64,000 nucleotides of DNA, taken from the NCBI GenBank assembly GCA_963739085.1, contig CAVTZA010000007.1:248001-312000 (forward strand), in the 5' to 3' direction. How positions within the stretch are numbered: the stretch's first letter is position 1; every line of letters starts with the position of its first letter. Position numbers and translations under genes: made by a program. A model generated the notes under the pieces. That model had not been told where the DNA came from, ran no database searches, and worked only from the letters and a program-made list of their open reading frames with translations. This document shows, one piece after another, positions 32,974 to 41,712 of this stretch. This stretch comes from DATFQE01 sp963739085 (GTDB taxonomy: Bacteria; Actinomycetota; Thermoleophilia; Gaiellales; Gaiellaceae).

Positions 32974-35042
32974 TAGTGCGCCTTCTCCTCCTCCTGCTCC
33001 TTCTTCGTCGCTTCGATCACCTTCTGGGCGACGTGCGACGGCACCTCGTCGTAGCGCAGGAAGTGCATGTGGTAGTCGCCGCGGCCGCCGGTCAGCGACG
33101 TCAGCGCGGGACCGTAGGTGAGGATCTCGGCGAGCGGGATCTCCGCCTTGATCGCGGTCATGTGGCCGCCGCCGCGAGGCTCCATCCCGAGCAGGCGGCC
33201 GCGCCGGGAGTTGAGGTCGCCGTTGACAGCGCCTACGGCGTCGTCGGGTGTGATCACCTCGAGCTCCATGATCGGCTCGAGCAGCACCGGCTCCGCCTGC
33301 TCGTACGCGGACTTGAACGCGACCGAGCCCGCGATCTTGAACGCCATCTCCGAGGAATCGACCGAGTGGTACGAGCCGTCGACAAGGTGAACGCGCACGC
33401 CCTGGATGGGCGCCCCTGCAAGCCCGCCGTGCAACATCGCCTCCTGGATCCCCTTGTCGACCGCGGGCCGGTACGCCTGCGGGATCACACCGCCGACGAT
33501 CTTGTCCACGAACTCGTAGCCGGTGTGGTCGTCGGTCGGCTCGATCGTGATCACGCAATCGCCGAACTGCCCGCGGCCGCCGGTCTGTTTCTTGTGCCGG
33601 CCCTGGGCGCGCGCCTGCTTGCGAATCGTCTCGACGTACGGGACGCGCGGCTGGCGGAGCTCGACGTCGACCCCGAAGCGCCGCCTCAGGCGGTCGACTG
33701 CGACCTCGACGTGCATCTGCGAGAGCCCGGCGACGAGCTGCTCCCCGGTCTGCGGGTCGCGGCGGAGCGTCAGCGTCGGGTCCTCCTCCTGCAGCCTGCG
33801 CAGCGCGCTGACGGCCTTCTCCTCGTCGCCCTTCGCCTTCGGCGTGACGGCGAAGCTCATCACCGGCTCGGGGAACGGCAGCGTCGGCGGCTCGACCTCG
33901 CGCTCCGAGTCGAGCAGGAGGTCGCCGGTGAAGGTGTCCTTCAGCTTCGCGATCGCGCCGATGTCGCCCGGCCCGAACTCCTCCACCTGCTCGTGCTCCT
34001 TGCCCTGGAGGGCCAGCAGGTGGCCGATGCGCTCCTTCGCGTGCGCGCGGGAGTTGACGACGGTCGAGTCCGACCTGATCGTTCCGGAAACGACGCGGAA
34101 GACGTTGATGCGCCCCGCGAAGGGATCGGCGAGCGTCTTGAAGACGAAGGCCGCCGAGCCGTCCTCGCTGTCGCCGTTGACGGAGATGCCTGCTTCGTGC
34201 TCGTTGGGCGCGGGCACGCCCTCGACGATCAGGTCGAGCAGGGCCGTCGTGCCGAGGTTCTTGGTCGCGACCCCGCAGGCGACCGGGAAGATCTCGCCGC
34301 GCTCGACCGCGTCGTGGAGTGCGTGGGCCACGTCCTCGGGCGACAGCTCCTGGCCGTCGAGGTAGCGCTCCATCAGCGCCTCGTCGGTCTCGACGACGGC
34401 GTCGAGGAGCCGCTCGCGCTCGGTCGAGACCAGCCCGGCCATGTCGTCCGGGATCGCGGCGTGGCCGCTCTCGCGCTGGCCCTCCGGGCTCATGTACGCG
34501 CGCATGTGCAGCACGTCGACGATCCCCTTCAGCTCGTGCTCGTGGCCGATCGGCAGGTGGACGGCCACGCAGCGCGGCGAGAACTCCTCGCGCAGCTGCT
34601 CGAGCGTCCGCATGAAGTCGGCCCGCTCGCGGTCGAGCATGTTGACGAAGAAGAGGCGCGCGAGCCCGAGCTCGTGGGCGCGGTCCCAGACCCGTCCGGT
34701 CTGCACCTCGATCCCCATCACGCCGCTGACGGCGATGAGCGCGCCCTCGACGACGCGCAGGGCGGCGATCGTGTCGCCCTGGAAGCTCGCCTCGCCGGGC
34801 GTGTCGATGAGGTTCACCTTCGAGCCCTCCCACTCGAGGTGGCAGAGCGACGCCGAGATCGACATCGCGCGGCGCTGCTCGTCCTCGTCCCAGTCGGCCA
34901 CCGTGGAGCCCTGCTCCACGCTGCCCAGGCGGTTAATCTTTTCGGCCTCGAACAGCATCGCCTCGACGAGCGAGGTCTTTCCGGTCCCTCTGTGACCGGC
35001 GACGGCGACGTTGCGGATCTTGCTCGGCTCGAGCGCGGACAT
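32973..35042 (-). CDS. Elongation-factor-G-like GTPase (EF-G2 type)
   Basis: 689 residues with the full EF-G domain order: GTPase domain (P-loop AGHRGTGKTSLVEA, G3 DTPGEASF), beta-barrel domain II (about 275-365), then III, IV (PYVETIRKQARAQGRHKKQT) and V (LLEPIMELEVITPDD, RGDYHMHFLRYDEVP). G4, normally NKxD, reads NMLD, so guanine recognition may be changed, and the domain IV tip differs from canonical FusA. The main translocase gene is not in this window. Such paralogues are thought to act in special translation states. Start ATG 35042. Confidence 0.87.
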   Translation of the reverse strand: MSALEPSKIRNVAVAGHRGTGKTSLVEAMLFEAEKINRLGSVEQGSTVADWDEDEQRRAMSISASLCHLEWEGSKVNLIDTPGEASFQGDTIAALRVVEGALIAVSGVMGIEVQTGRVWDRAHELGLARLFFVNMLDRERADFMRTLEQLREEFSPRCVAVHLPIGHEHELKGIVDVLHMRAYMSPEGQRESGHAAIPDDMAGLVSTERERLLDAVVETDEALMERYLDGQELSPEDVAHALHDAVERGEIFPVACGVATKNLGTTALLDLIVEGVPAPNEHEAGISVNGDSEDGSAAFVFKTLADPFAGRINVFRVVSGTIRSDSTVVNSRAHAKERIGHLLALQGKEHEQVEEFGPGDIGAIAKLKDTFTGDLLLDSEREVEPPTLPFPEPVMSFAVTPKAKGDEEKAVSALRRLQEEDPTLTLRRDPQTGEQLVAGLSQMHVEVAVDRLRRRFGVDVELRQPRVPYVETIRKQARAQGRHKKQTGGRGQFGDCVITIEPTDDHTGYEFVDKIVGGVIPQAYRPAVDKGIQEAMLHGGLAGAPIQGVRVHLVDGSYHSVDSSEMAFKIAGSVAFKSAYEQAEPVLLEPIMELEVITPDDAVGAVNGDLNSRRGRLLGMEPRGGGHMTAIKAEIPLAEILTYGPALTSLTGGRGDYHMHFLRYDEVPSHVAQKVIEATKKEQEEEKAH

Positions 35043-35215
35043 ACGTTGAAGGTCCTCCTGCGGTCGGGGCGGCCTGAGTGAGTCCGGATCTTAGCGACCT
35101 CGGTTTTGCAGGCTAAATCGTGGCGTGAGGCGAGCGGGGTCAGATCTTGCAATCGACGGACCGCCCGCCGATGTGGCAACGCAAGCTCTGACCGCAAACC
35201 CGCGTCAGGCTGCGG

Positions 35216-36004
35216 CTAGTTCTCGAAACCCGAGCGGTTCGCCGCTGCGGAGAAGCGGGAACGCAGGCGCAGGATCGCCTTCGTGTGCAGCTGGGAGACC
35301 CGGCTCTCGGTGACGCCGAGGACCTCGCCGATCGCGCCGAGCGTGAGCTCCTCGTAGTAGTAGAGGGTCACGACGAGCTTCTCGCGCTCGGGGAGCCTGG
35401 CAATCGCCTCTCCGAGCGCCTCCTTGAGCGCCGTCTGCGCGAGCGCGGCCTGCGGCTCGGGGCCGGTCGTGTCCTCGATCGTGTCGATGAGGGCCACCTG
35501 GTCGCCGCCGGAGGACGAGATCGTCCAGAGCTCGTCGAGGGCCGCGATCGACGTCCGACCGATGTCACTGAGGCTCGTCTCGAGCTCCTCTTCGGTGATG
35601 CCGAGCTTCGCCGCGATCTCCTCGTCGCTCGGCGCACGCATGTGCTTCTTCTCGAGCTCGGCGATCGCGCGCTCGATGTCGCGCGCCCGGGCGCGCACGG
35701 ACCGCGGCACCCAGTCCATCGCGCGCAGCTCGTCGATGATCGCGCCCTTGATGCGCGCGATCGCGTACGTCTCGAACTTGACGTCGCGGTTGGGGTCGTA
35801 GCGCTCGATCGCAGCCATCAGCCCGAGCAGGCCGTAGGACACGAGGTCCTCCTCCTCGACATGCGCTGGGAGTCCTGAGCCGAGCCGGCCGGCCACGTAC
35901 TTGACCACCGGCGCGTAGGTGAGGATCAGCCGATCGCGGATCCCCTTGTCCTTGCTCCGGCGATAGTCGAGCCAGAGGGTCTGGGTGTCCGCGGCGGTCG
36001 CCAC
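35216..36004 (-). CDS. whiG: RNA polymerase sigma factor, FliA/WhiG family
   Basis: 262 residues. Sigma region 2 (DRLILTYAPVVKYVAGRLGS, EEEDLVSYGLLGLMAAIERY, KFETYAIARIKGAIIDELRA), linker MDWVPRSVRARARDIERAI as in FliA/WhiG, region 3 with LEKKHMRAPSDEEIAAKLGI, and region 4 with LPEREKLVVTLYYYEELTLG and VTESRVSQLHTKAILRLR. Directs polymerase to a subset of promoters; in actinobacteria linked to sporulation or motility programmes. No flagellar gene is near, which favours the WhiG-like role. Start ATG. Confidence 0.9.
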   Translation of the reverse strand: MATAADTQTLWLDYRRSKDKGIRDRLILTYAPVVKYVAGRLGSGLPAHVEEEDLVSYGLLGLMAAIERYDPNRDVKFETYAIARIKGAIIDELRAMDWVPRSVRARARDIERAIAELEKKHMRAPSDEEIAAKLGITEEELETSLSDIGRTSIAALDELWTISSSGGDQVALIDTIEDTTGPEPQAALAQTALKEALGEAIARLPEREKLVVTLYYYEELTLGAIGEVLGVTESRVSQLHTKAILRLRSRFSAAANRSGFEN

Positions 36005-36041
36005 GGCGACAGAATACGGCCCTCGCCGGTGGATTCCCGCG

Positions 36042-36218
36042 TCAGCGGGGTCTCAGTGCCCGAACGGCCATCGTCCCCATCCACAGCGCGAGGGCCCCGG
36101 CCGCGACCACGACGACCCACACCTCGGCCTCGTATGCACTCGCGGCGACGCCGACGAAGAAGATCGTGATCAGCAGGAAGAGCGCTCCGAGCGCCCGCCG
36201 CTGCGAGGGTGCATGCAT
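36042..36218 (-). CDS. Small two-helix membrane protein
   Basis: 58 residues from ATG 36218: HAPSQRRALGALFLLITIFF, then VGVAASAYEAEVWVVVVAAG. Two hydrophobic helices with a short acidic turn and a basic tail (MAVRALRPR). Divergent from the next membrane-protein gene by 24 bases. Not recognised. Confidence 0.55.
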   Translation of the reverse strand: MHAPSQRRALGALFLLITIFFVGVAASAYEAEVWVVVVAAGALALWMGTMAVRALRPR

Positions 36219-36242
36219 CGCGGCGAGGGTATATCGAGCACC

Positions 36243-36722
36243 GTGCGCTCCGCAGTCCTCGTCCTCGCCCGCGCCGTTCGCACGCTCGCGCTCGCGGCGA
36301 GCGCAGCCGTTCTCGTCATCGCTGCGGTGCTCTACGCCGACGGCGTCGAGGGCGGCGAGGTGCTCGCGGTCCTGCTCGCGGCCGCGCCGCCGATCGTCCT
36401 CTGGTTCCTGTGGGCGGCGCTCCGCGAGCTGGCCGAGCTCCCCGACCGGCTGCGACGGCTGCCCGAGACCGCCCGCGAGCGCCGCGTCGACGTGGAACGG
36501 CTCGCCGCCGAGCTGCGCGACCAGCGTGGTCTCCTCCGCCTCCCGCGCGTGCTGTGGCGCCTGCGCGTGCTCGCCGGCGCCGCGCGCGACCTCGCGACGC
36601 CGCACGCACCGCTGCTGCCGTTCCTGAGCCTCACCTTCCTGACCTGGTCTGCGATCGCCGCGGGCGCCGCCCTGGTCGAGGTCGGCATCGCGGTGGTGCT
36701 CCTGGTCGGCGCGGTGCTGTGA
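36243..36722 (+). CDS. Membrane protein, unknown
   Basis: 159 residues from GTG 36243. Two N-terminal helices (about 8-30 and 38-58), an amphipathic basic-acidic middle (ELAELPDRLRRLPETARERR, VDVERLAAELRDQRG) that is probably cytoplasmic, and two C-terminal helices (about 120-158). No family recognised. Convergent with the histidine kinase. Confidence 0.6.
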   Translation: MRSAVLVLARAVRTLALAASAAVLVIAAVLYADGVEGGEVLAVLLAAAPPIVLWFLWAALRELAELPDRLRRLPETARERRVDVERLAAELRDQRGLLRLPRVLWRLRVLAGAARDLATPHAPLLPFLSLTFLTWSAIAAGAALVEVGIAVVLLVGAVL

Positions 36723-36725
36723 GGC

Positions 36726-37721
36726 TCAGCGCGGCAGCTCGACCACCATGCGGCAGCCGTGCGGCCGGGCCTCCTCGGCGCGGATCGTCCCGCCGTGCAG
36801 CTCGACGATCCACCGAGCTATGGCCAGGCCGAGCCCGCTCCCGCCCTCGGTGGCGGCGCGCGCCTGGTCGGAACGGTAGAAGCGCTCGAAGACGCGATCG
36901 GCCTCGCCCGCGGAAATGCCGGGGCCCTGGTCCACCACCTCGAGCCGCACGATGCCGTCGTGGGCTCCCACCCGCGCCGTGACCAGCCCGCCCTGCGGTG
37001 AATGCCGGACAGCATTCGAGACGAGGTTGGCCACCACCTGGTGGAGGCGGGGCTCGTCGGCGGCCAGCTCGACCGGGACCGTGCCGTCGAGCGCGAGGGC
37101 AACCCCCCGTCGCTCCGCCTGCGGCCGCGTCTCGTCCAGCACCTGCTGGACGACGGGCCGCAGGTCGATCCGCTCGCGCTTCAGCGGCACGGTGCCCGAC
37201 TCGAGCTTGGAGAGCTCCAGCAGCTGCTCGACGAGCCCGCCGAGCCGCTCCACCTGCCGGAGAGTCGTCTCCAGCGTGGAGCGCTCGACGGGCTCGACCC
37301 CGTCGATCAGGTTCTCGAGCAGCGCCCGGAGCGCAGTAATCGGAGTTCGAAGCTCGTGGGAGACGTTCGCGACGAGATCCCGCCGCATCCGTTCGACCTC
37401 TTCGAGCTCGGCGGCCATCGCGTTGAACGCGCGCGCGAGCTCGCCGACCTCGTCCCGCGAGGTCGCCGTGACGCGGCGCGCGTAGTCGCCGCGGGCCATC
37501 GCGCGCGCGGCCGAGACCATCTCGCGCAGGGGGTAGGTCATCCCGTGGGCGAGCACCTGGACCATCGCGAGCGCGATCACGACTGCGACGAGCGCGCTGA
37601 GGACGGCGGGCAGATCGGCCCGCTCGCCCAGGAGCATCACGCCGACCGTGACGACGACCGCCGCCGCGATCAGAACCCCGAGCTTGAGCTTGATCGAGCC
37701 GAGAAAGTCGAGCGGCCTCAC
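36726..37721 (-). CDS. HAMP-containing sensor histidine kinase
   Basis: 331 residues. Two close helices (about 12-30 and 38-60) with almost no outside loop, HAMP (YPLREMVSAARAMARGDYAR), HisKA with LVANVSHELRTPITALRALL (phosphoacceptor His near 132), N-box VANLVSNAVRHSPQGG, DQGPGIS and GGSGLGLAIARWIVELHGG. It probably senses the membrane or an internal cue. Its start overlaps the response-regulator stop by four bases, forming a two-component operon. Confidence 0.92.
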   Translation of the reverse strand: MRPLDFLGSIKLKLGVLIAAAVVVTVGVMLLGERADLPAVLSALVAVVIALAMVQVLAHGMTYPLREMVSAARAMARGDYARRVTATSRDEVGELARAFNAMAAELEEVERMRRDLVANVSHELRTPITALRALLENLIDGVEPVERSTLETTLRQVERLGGLVEQLLELSKLESGTVPLKRERIDLRPVVQQVLDETRPQAERRGVALALDGTVPVELAADEPRLHQVVANLVSNAVRHSPQGGLVTARVGAHDGIVRLEVVDQGPGISAGEADRVFERFYRSDQARAATEGGSGLGLAIARWIVELHGGTIRAEEARPHGCRMVVELPR

Positions 37722-38401
37722 GCCGAGCCGTTCCTGCTCGCCGCGTAGCCCACGCCGTGCACGGTCCGGATCACCTCATGGCCGAGCTTGCGCCGCAGCG
37801 CGCGGACGTGCGAATCGACCGTCCGCTCCCCCGCTCCGAACTTGTAGCCCCACACCTCCTCGAGCAGACGGCGGCGCGCGAACACGACGTGCGGCGAACG
37901 GGCGAGGCGATGGAGCAGGTCGAACTCGGTGGGCGTCAGGTGCACGGTGTCGTCCTCGAGCGTGACCTCGCGCGTGGCGGGATCGATCAGCAGCTTTCCG
38001 AGCCGGATCGCGTCGTCGCTCGGCGCCGCCGCCCGCTCCACGCGACGCAGGAGCGCACGGACGCGCGCCACCAGCTCGCGCGGGCAGAACGGCTTCGTGA
38101 GGTAGTCGTCGCCGCCGACCGCAAGCCCGACCTCGAGATCGGCCTCGGAATCACGGGCCGTCAGCATCAACACGGGCACATGGCGGTCGCGCTGGATCCG
38201 GCGGCAGACCTCGAGCCCGTCCAGCCCGGGGAGCATGAGATCGAGGATCACGAGGTCCGGCCGGAAACGGTCGCAGAGCTCGACCCCGTCGAAGCCGTCG
38301 GCTGCGGTCTCGACCTCGAACCCCTCCGAGCGGAGGCGTGCGGCCAGCGATGCGGCGATGGTCGCCTCGTCCTCGATGACGGCGATTCGGCGCCTGTCCA
38401 C
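37718..38401 (-). CDS. OmpR/PhoB-type response regulator
   Basis: 227 residues from GTG 38401. Receiver domain: IAVIEDEATIAASLAARL (acidic pocket), LVILDLMLPGLDG (phospho-Asp near 53), MLTARDSEAD and YLTKPFCPRELVARVRALLR. Then a winged-helix output domain: LTPTEFDLLHRLARSPHVVF, RRRLLEEVWGYKFGAGERTV and VHGVGYAASRNG. Acts as the DNA-binding partner of the kinase directly downstream. Confidence 0.93.
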   Translation of the reverse strand: MDRRRIAVIEDEATIAASLAARLRSEGFEVETAADGFDGVELCDRFRPDLVILDLMLPGLDGLEVCRRIQRDRHVPVLMLTARDSEADLEVGLAVGGDDYLTKPFCPRELVARVRALLRRVERAAAPSDDAIRLGKLLIDPATREVTLEDDTVHLTPTEFDLLHRLARSPHVVFARRRLLEEVWGYKFGAGERTVDSHVRALRRKLGHEVIRTVHGVGYAASRNGSA

Positions 38402-38468
38402 GGTTGCCAGGGTAGGCGAATCCCATCGAGGTGTCTTCGCGATTTCATGGAGATTTCGTGCAGCCCGC

Positions 38469-38805
38469 TCAACCCGAGCGCCTCGCAGCGGTGGCGAGGA
38501 TCGCTGCCCCGAGCGCCGCCGCTGCGCCCAGGAGGCCGAGCCACACTCCGATGCCGAGCGATTCGTCCGCCGTGAAGGCGAATTCCGGCTCCGACACCGG
38601 CGAGCGAACGGCAGCCGTCTCCTCGACGGGGTCAGCGACGGCTTCGTCGACGGTCTCGGCCTCGGTGATCGGCTCGAGCACCGCGGTCTGCTCGTCGGCA
38701 GCAGGCTCCTCCCAGCGCAGGTGGGCGGGCGCCGCACGAGTCACAGAAGTCGTGGTCGTCCGCGACCGGCCTGCCGCAGCTCGGGCACGTCGCCAGGAGC
38801 TCCAC
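38469..38805 (-). CDS. Zinc-ribbon protein with C-terminal membrane anchor, frameshifted
   Basis: From GTG 38805: ELLATCPSCGRPVADDHDFC, then DSCGARPP, a two-CxxC zinc ribbon. After about 38735 the next frame continues LRWEEPAADEQTAVLEPITE, an acidic linker, and a single helix LGIGVWLGLLGAAAALGAAI with a basic end. Short zinc-ribbon plus linker plus TM proteins are common in actinobacteria. An indel in GCCCACCTGCGCTGG is inferred. About 112 residues. Confidence 0.55.
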
Positions 38806-38890
38806 TGGCGTTCTCGCCCTGAGCGTCGCACCCCACGTCCCCCGGTGCAAGGGACGGCACAGGCGCCAGTACAATCCGACCCGCGAACCT

Positions 38891-38963
38891 AGGGGCGTAG
38901 CTCAACTGGCAGAGCACCGGTCTCCAAAACCGGGGGTTGCAGGTTCGAGTCCTGCCGCCCCTG
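38891..38963 (+). tRNA. tRNA-Trp (CCA)
   Basis: AGGGGCGTAGCTCAACTGG..., anticodon loop CTCCAAA (CCA), T-arm GGTTCGAGTCC, acceptor AGGGGCG/CGCCCCT, discriminator G; no encoded CCA end. Its 3' 31 bases form the left copy of the direct repeat that bounds the 8.7-kb island. Confidence 0.96.
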
Positions 38964-38964
38964 T
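38933..38964 (+). repeat. attL-type direct repeat (tRNA-Trp 3' end)
   Basis: 32 bases starting GGGGTTGCAGG and ending GCCGCCCCTGT. Covers the variable loop, T-arm and acceptor 3' strand of tRNA-Trp plus one base beyond. Confidence 0.85.
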
Positions 38965-38996
38965 GGCCAAGCCGCTGACGGGCGATCCGGCCCGAC

Positions 38997-39016
38997 TTGG
39001 TAACTCAGTTGGTAAC
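38997..39016 (+). repeat. Left arm-type repeat pair
   Basis: TTGGTAAC twice (38997-39004 and 39009-39016), separated by TCAG, 33 bases inside the left direct repeat. A matching inverted pair is at 47568-47587. The layout resembles integrase arm-binding sites. Confidence 0.55.
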
Positions 39017-39148
39017 GGAAGGGGCGCTCAGGCGGCGGCGAAGAGGCGCTCCTGGATCCGAGCAAGGAGCGCCCCGAGCGTCTCCCTCTCGGCGAAGGAA
39101 GGAACGCGAGCTGCTCGAAGAGCTCCAGAGAATCCAAGGGAGGCTGTG

Positions 39149-39331
39149 ATGAAGGTCGCGATCGTCGTTGCCGTGTGCTTGTGGCTGCTCTCCGCCGGGT
39201 ACCTGCTGCTCACCGGCGAGGCCGGGTTCATCTTCTGGGCCGGTCTGATTCTCGGCCTGGTCGCGCTCGTGCTGATCCCGTTCGCGGCGATCCGCGCCGG
39301 GCGGCGCGAGAAGCGCATGTGGAGCGAGTGA
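39149..39331 (+). CDS. Small two-helix membrane protein
   Basis: 60 residues from ATG 39149 with GGGAGG upstream. KVAIVVAVCLWLLSAGYLLL, a short loop, then FIFWAGLILGLVALVLIPFA and a basic end RAGRREKRMW. The first gene inside the left end of the island. Not recognised. Confidence 0.55.
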   Translation: MKVAIVVAVCLWLLSAGYLLLTGEAGFIFWAGLILGLVALVLIPFAAIRAGRREKRMWSE

Positions 39332-39360
39332 TGGACGGCGCGGCCGCTGCGCCAATCGGC

Positions 39361-39486
39361 TCAGAGCACCTCTCGTAGCGATTCGATCACGAGGTCGGCC
39401 CCCGCCATCTGCTCCTCGGCGTCGAGGTCTTCGAGCGCCTGCTCGATCATGTGCGCCTGACGGTGGAGATCCGCGATGGTGTCCAT
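39361..39486 (-). CDS. Small acidic helical protein
   Basis: 41 residues from ATG 39486: DTIADLHRQAHMIEQALEDL, then DAEEQMAGADLVIESLREVL. Strongly alpha-helical and acidic, possibly a small coiled coil. Last gene of the leftward block. Not recognised. Confidence 0.4.
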   Translation of the reverse strand: MDTIADLHRQAHMIEQALEDLDAEEQMAGADLVIESLREVL

Positions 39487-39536
39487 GCCGAGAATGGTCG
39501 CAGCCCGGACGGCGGCTCTCCCGGCGCCGGGTGGAG

Positions 39537-39833
39537 CTAGGCGGCGGCGCGGAGCAGTTCGCGCAGGATGACCCCGGCGTCAACGCGCCGGATCGCGGCC
39601 TCGGCCTCCTGGAGCAGGATCTCCCGCGTCTGGCGGTGCAGCCTGCGCTCGGCGGCGAGAAGCTCGACCGTGGCCCAGTCGCCCCTCTCGACCGCCGCTA
39701 CGAGGTCGGCCTCGATCCTGGTGAGCATCTCGAACGCGCTGGCGTCGAAGGCGCAGGCGGCGTCGAGCAGCGTCTCGATCTTCGAGGACGGGCTGACGTG
39801 CGGCTCGGTGGCGATCTCACGCAGCATGGTCAT
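39537..39833 (-). CDS. Small helical protein, unknown
   Basis: 98 residues, ATG 39833 (Met also at residue 3). Heptad-like helices: SSKIETLLDAACAFDASAFE, MLTRIEADLVAAVERGDWAT, ELLAAERRLHRQTREILLQE. Charged helical protein; no family recognised. Co-oriented with the two genes upstream and likely in one operon. Confidence 0.5.
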   Translation of the reverse strand: MTMLREIATEPHVSPSSKIETLLDAACAFDASAFEMLTRIEADLVAAVERGDWATVELLAAERRLHRQTREILLQEAEAAIRRVDAGVILRELLRAAA

Positions 39834-39856
39834 CAGGGTCGCAGTCGGGGCGGCGG

Positions 39857-40657
39857 TCAGGCGGCGGCGGTGGCGGTCGTCTCCGGGGGGAACATGGTGT
39901 TCAACTCGTCCCGGATCCGCTTCAACGCCTGCTCGTCCTGGGAGGAGCGCAGAGCCATCTCGACCACGCGCTTGCCGCCGTACTCGGAGCGGAGCGCGTC
40001 GTGATCGCGCTGGCGTTGCATCGCCGCTTCGAGGACATCCGCGTCCCGGGCGAGGGCGAAGTCACGCAGCCGGATCAGGTCCTCGGTCGGCATCCGCTGG
40101 ATCGCGGCCCAGTCGGCGTTCGCGGCGACCGTCAAGAGATCGTCGTCGCCCTTGTTCGCCGCTGTCGCCTTCGCGGCGCCCGTCCGGTCGAAGATCGCCT
40201 CGATGGCTCGCAGCCGGACGGCGGCGTCCGCGATCTCGACGGTGTTCCGTTTCTTGCAGCCCGAGCAAGTGAAGACCTTGCTCGCCGTGGCGCTCTGGGC
40301 GAGCGTGAGGAGTTCTTCCTCTAGGGCGTCGTAGTCCTCATCGGCACGGGAGCGGAGGCGATCCTTCAGCGACCCGCCGCGCCTCGGCTTCGCCTTCTCC
40401 TTCTTCAGCGGCGAGTGGGCCGAGCAGACGATCTTGCCGCCCTCCCCGAACATCGTCGCTGGCCCCTTGCAGCGAGGCCCCGCAGCCGTCCTGCCCGTGC
40501 ATCTCGGCGCCACGAGCGTGTGACCGCTCCGCTCGTTCATCGTGGTGTAGTTGTCGGGGTCGGCGGTGACCCGGGGGTCGCGGTAGTCGAGCCAGCGAAG
40601 CTCGGGAGGGGTCGTGTCCTCGGCGGGGCCGTACTCGTCGCCGTTCTCGTCGCTCAC
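39857..40657 (-). CDS. Phage-like protein with Cys-rich N-terminal finger
   Basis: 266 residues from GTG 40657. N-terminal RCTGRTAAGPRCKGPATM, then GGKIVCSAHSP (a C-C-C-H cluster), typical of the start of phage small-terminase-type and other phage proteins. A second pair FTCSGCKKRN (about 135) follows, then helical regions with LIRLRDFALARDADVLEAAM. A packaging role is only a guess. Start overlaps the upstream small gene's stop (GTGA). Confidence 0.5.
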   Translation of the reverse strand: MSDENGDEYGPAEDTTPPELRWLDYRDPRVTADPDNYTTMNERSGHTLVAPRCTGRTAAGPRCKGPATMFGEGGKIVCSAHSPLKKEKAKPRRGGSLKDRLRSRADEDYDALEEELLTLAQSATASKVFTCSGCKKRNTVEIADAAVRLRAIEAIFDRTGAAKATAANKGDDDLLTVAANADWAAIQRMPTEDLIRLRDFALARDADVLEAAMQRQRDHDALRSEYGGKRVVEMALRSSQDEQALKRIRDELNTMFPPETTATAAA

Positions 40658-40783
40658 TTCAGATGCACCTTCGCGTCAGTGAGGTCGGGCGGCTCATCGT
40701 GGTCGATCTCCGCGACCACCTCGGCCTCGGCAGACTCCGCCGCCTGGGCAGCCTCGTAAGGCTTCGCGCTGTCGTGGGGTCAT
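40654..40783 (-). CDS. Small acidic protein, frameshifted
   Basis: If one C is removed from the CCCC run at about 40776-40779, ATG 40783 opens MTHDSAKPYEAAQAAESAEA, then EVVAEIDHDEPPDLTDAKVH and TGA at 40656-40654. The TGA overlaps the GTG of the next gene, which supports a real gene here. About 42 residues. Unknown function. Confidence 0.3.
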
Positions 40784-40814
40784 GGCGTCGAGCAGGCCGG
40801 GAACGTCCTCCACG

Positions 40815-41708
40815 TCAGGCGTACTCGTCCAGGTTGATGCCGTGTTCCTCCCTGTACTCGCGGAGGGCGGCAGGGCCTTGACTGGCGGCGAGTATTTCTC
40901 CCTTCGCAACCGCCTGCGCTTCCAGCGTCTCTTCGTGCGTCAACGTCGGCTGCGCGTTCTCCAGATCCGCGCTCCAGCGATGCGTCTCCCCCACCATCGA
41001 GTCCTGAATCGCACCGAGGCGCTGGTCGGAGCGAATCTCACCGTAAGGACTCGCTGAGGCCGGGAGCGCGGCCATGATCTCGGCGCGGGTGTCGGTGTCC
41101 TCGATGCTCTTCGAGGTCGCCCGTGCGGCCCTCTCGATCTCCCGCACGTCCTCGATGGCTTCGTACTCGGTGTCCGGGATCGGGGTGTTCCTCATCAACG
41201 CGGTGACCATTCCGCTCCGGAGGTCGTCCTCGCCGGTGCCCGACCGTTCCAAGATCTCGTTGGCGGTGTTCGCGACCCGGCCCCGGGCAGCCGCAGCTTC
41301 CGCCTCGGCAAGCTGCTGGCGATCCCTGATCTCCTGGGCCTGCACCTCCTGGAGCATCTCGTCGGCGTAGTCCGGCTCGTACTGGTGGATCGCGCTGACG
41401 ACCTGATCGACCGGATGAAGCTGGTCGTCAAGCTCGATGCCGACCTGCCTCGACAAGACGAGCAACTCCTTCACCGCGCCGGTTAGCTCCCACGGCTCCA
41501 TGTGCCCGAGTTCATCGTCCTCGTAGGCTCGGGCGAGACGGGCTGCGAGCGCCCGAACTCCCGCCTCGGGTCGGCTCTCCTTGCTTCGGCTTCGCCATCG
41601 GGCTACTCCTCCGCCTGGCTTCTTCGCGCGAGGCTTGCGCTTCGGCTTGGCCTCCGCCTCAGCGGCGGCAGCGATGGCCTCCGCCTTCGGGCGGCTCAGG
41701 TCGATCAC
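40815..41708 (-). CDS. Helical, charged phage-like protein
   Basis: 297 residues from GTG 41708. A basic Ala/Lys-rich start (EAEAKPKRKPRAKKPGGG), then long helices rich in Glu, Arg and Ala (DEMLQEVQAQEIRDRQQLAE, LEAQAVAKGEILAASQG) with coiled-coil potential. A better ribosome-binding site (GAGGAGGT at about 41759-41766) precedes an out-of-frame GTG near 41749, so the true start may lie upstream across an indel. No family recognised; a structural or scaffold-like phage role is possible. Confidence 0.5.
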   Translation of the reverse strand: MIDLSRPKAEAIAAAAEAEAKPKRKPRAKKPGGGVARWRSRSKESRPEAGVRALAARLARAYEDDELGHMEPWELTGAVKELLVLSRQVGIELDDQLHPVDQVVSAIHQYEPDYADEMLQEVQAQEIRDRQQLAEAEAAAARGRVANTANEILERSGTGEDDLRSGMVTALMRNTPIPDTEYEAIEDVREIERAARATSKSIEDTDTRAEIMAALPASASPYGEIRSDQRLGAIQDSMVGETHRWSADLENAQPTLTHEETLEAQAVAKGEILAASQGPAALREYREEHGINLDEYA

Positions 41709-41712
41709 CCCG

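Noticed and set aside
32955..35081. 708-codon plus-strand frame opposite the EF-G-like gene
   Set aside because: Shadow frame of a full-length GTPase; no recognisable domain or ribosome-binding site.
38889..39137. Minus-strand frame containing SNLQPPVLETGALPVELRP
   Set aside because: This peptide is simply the antisense translation of tRNA-Trp, a well-known false gene call.
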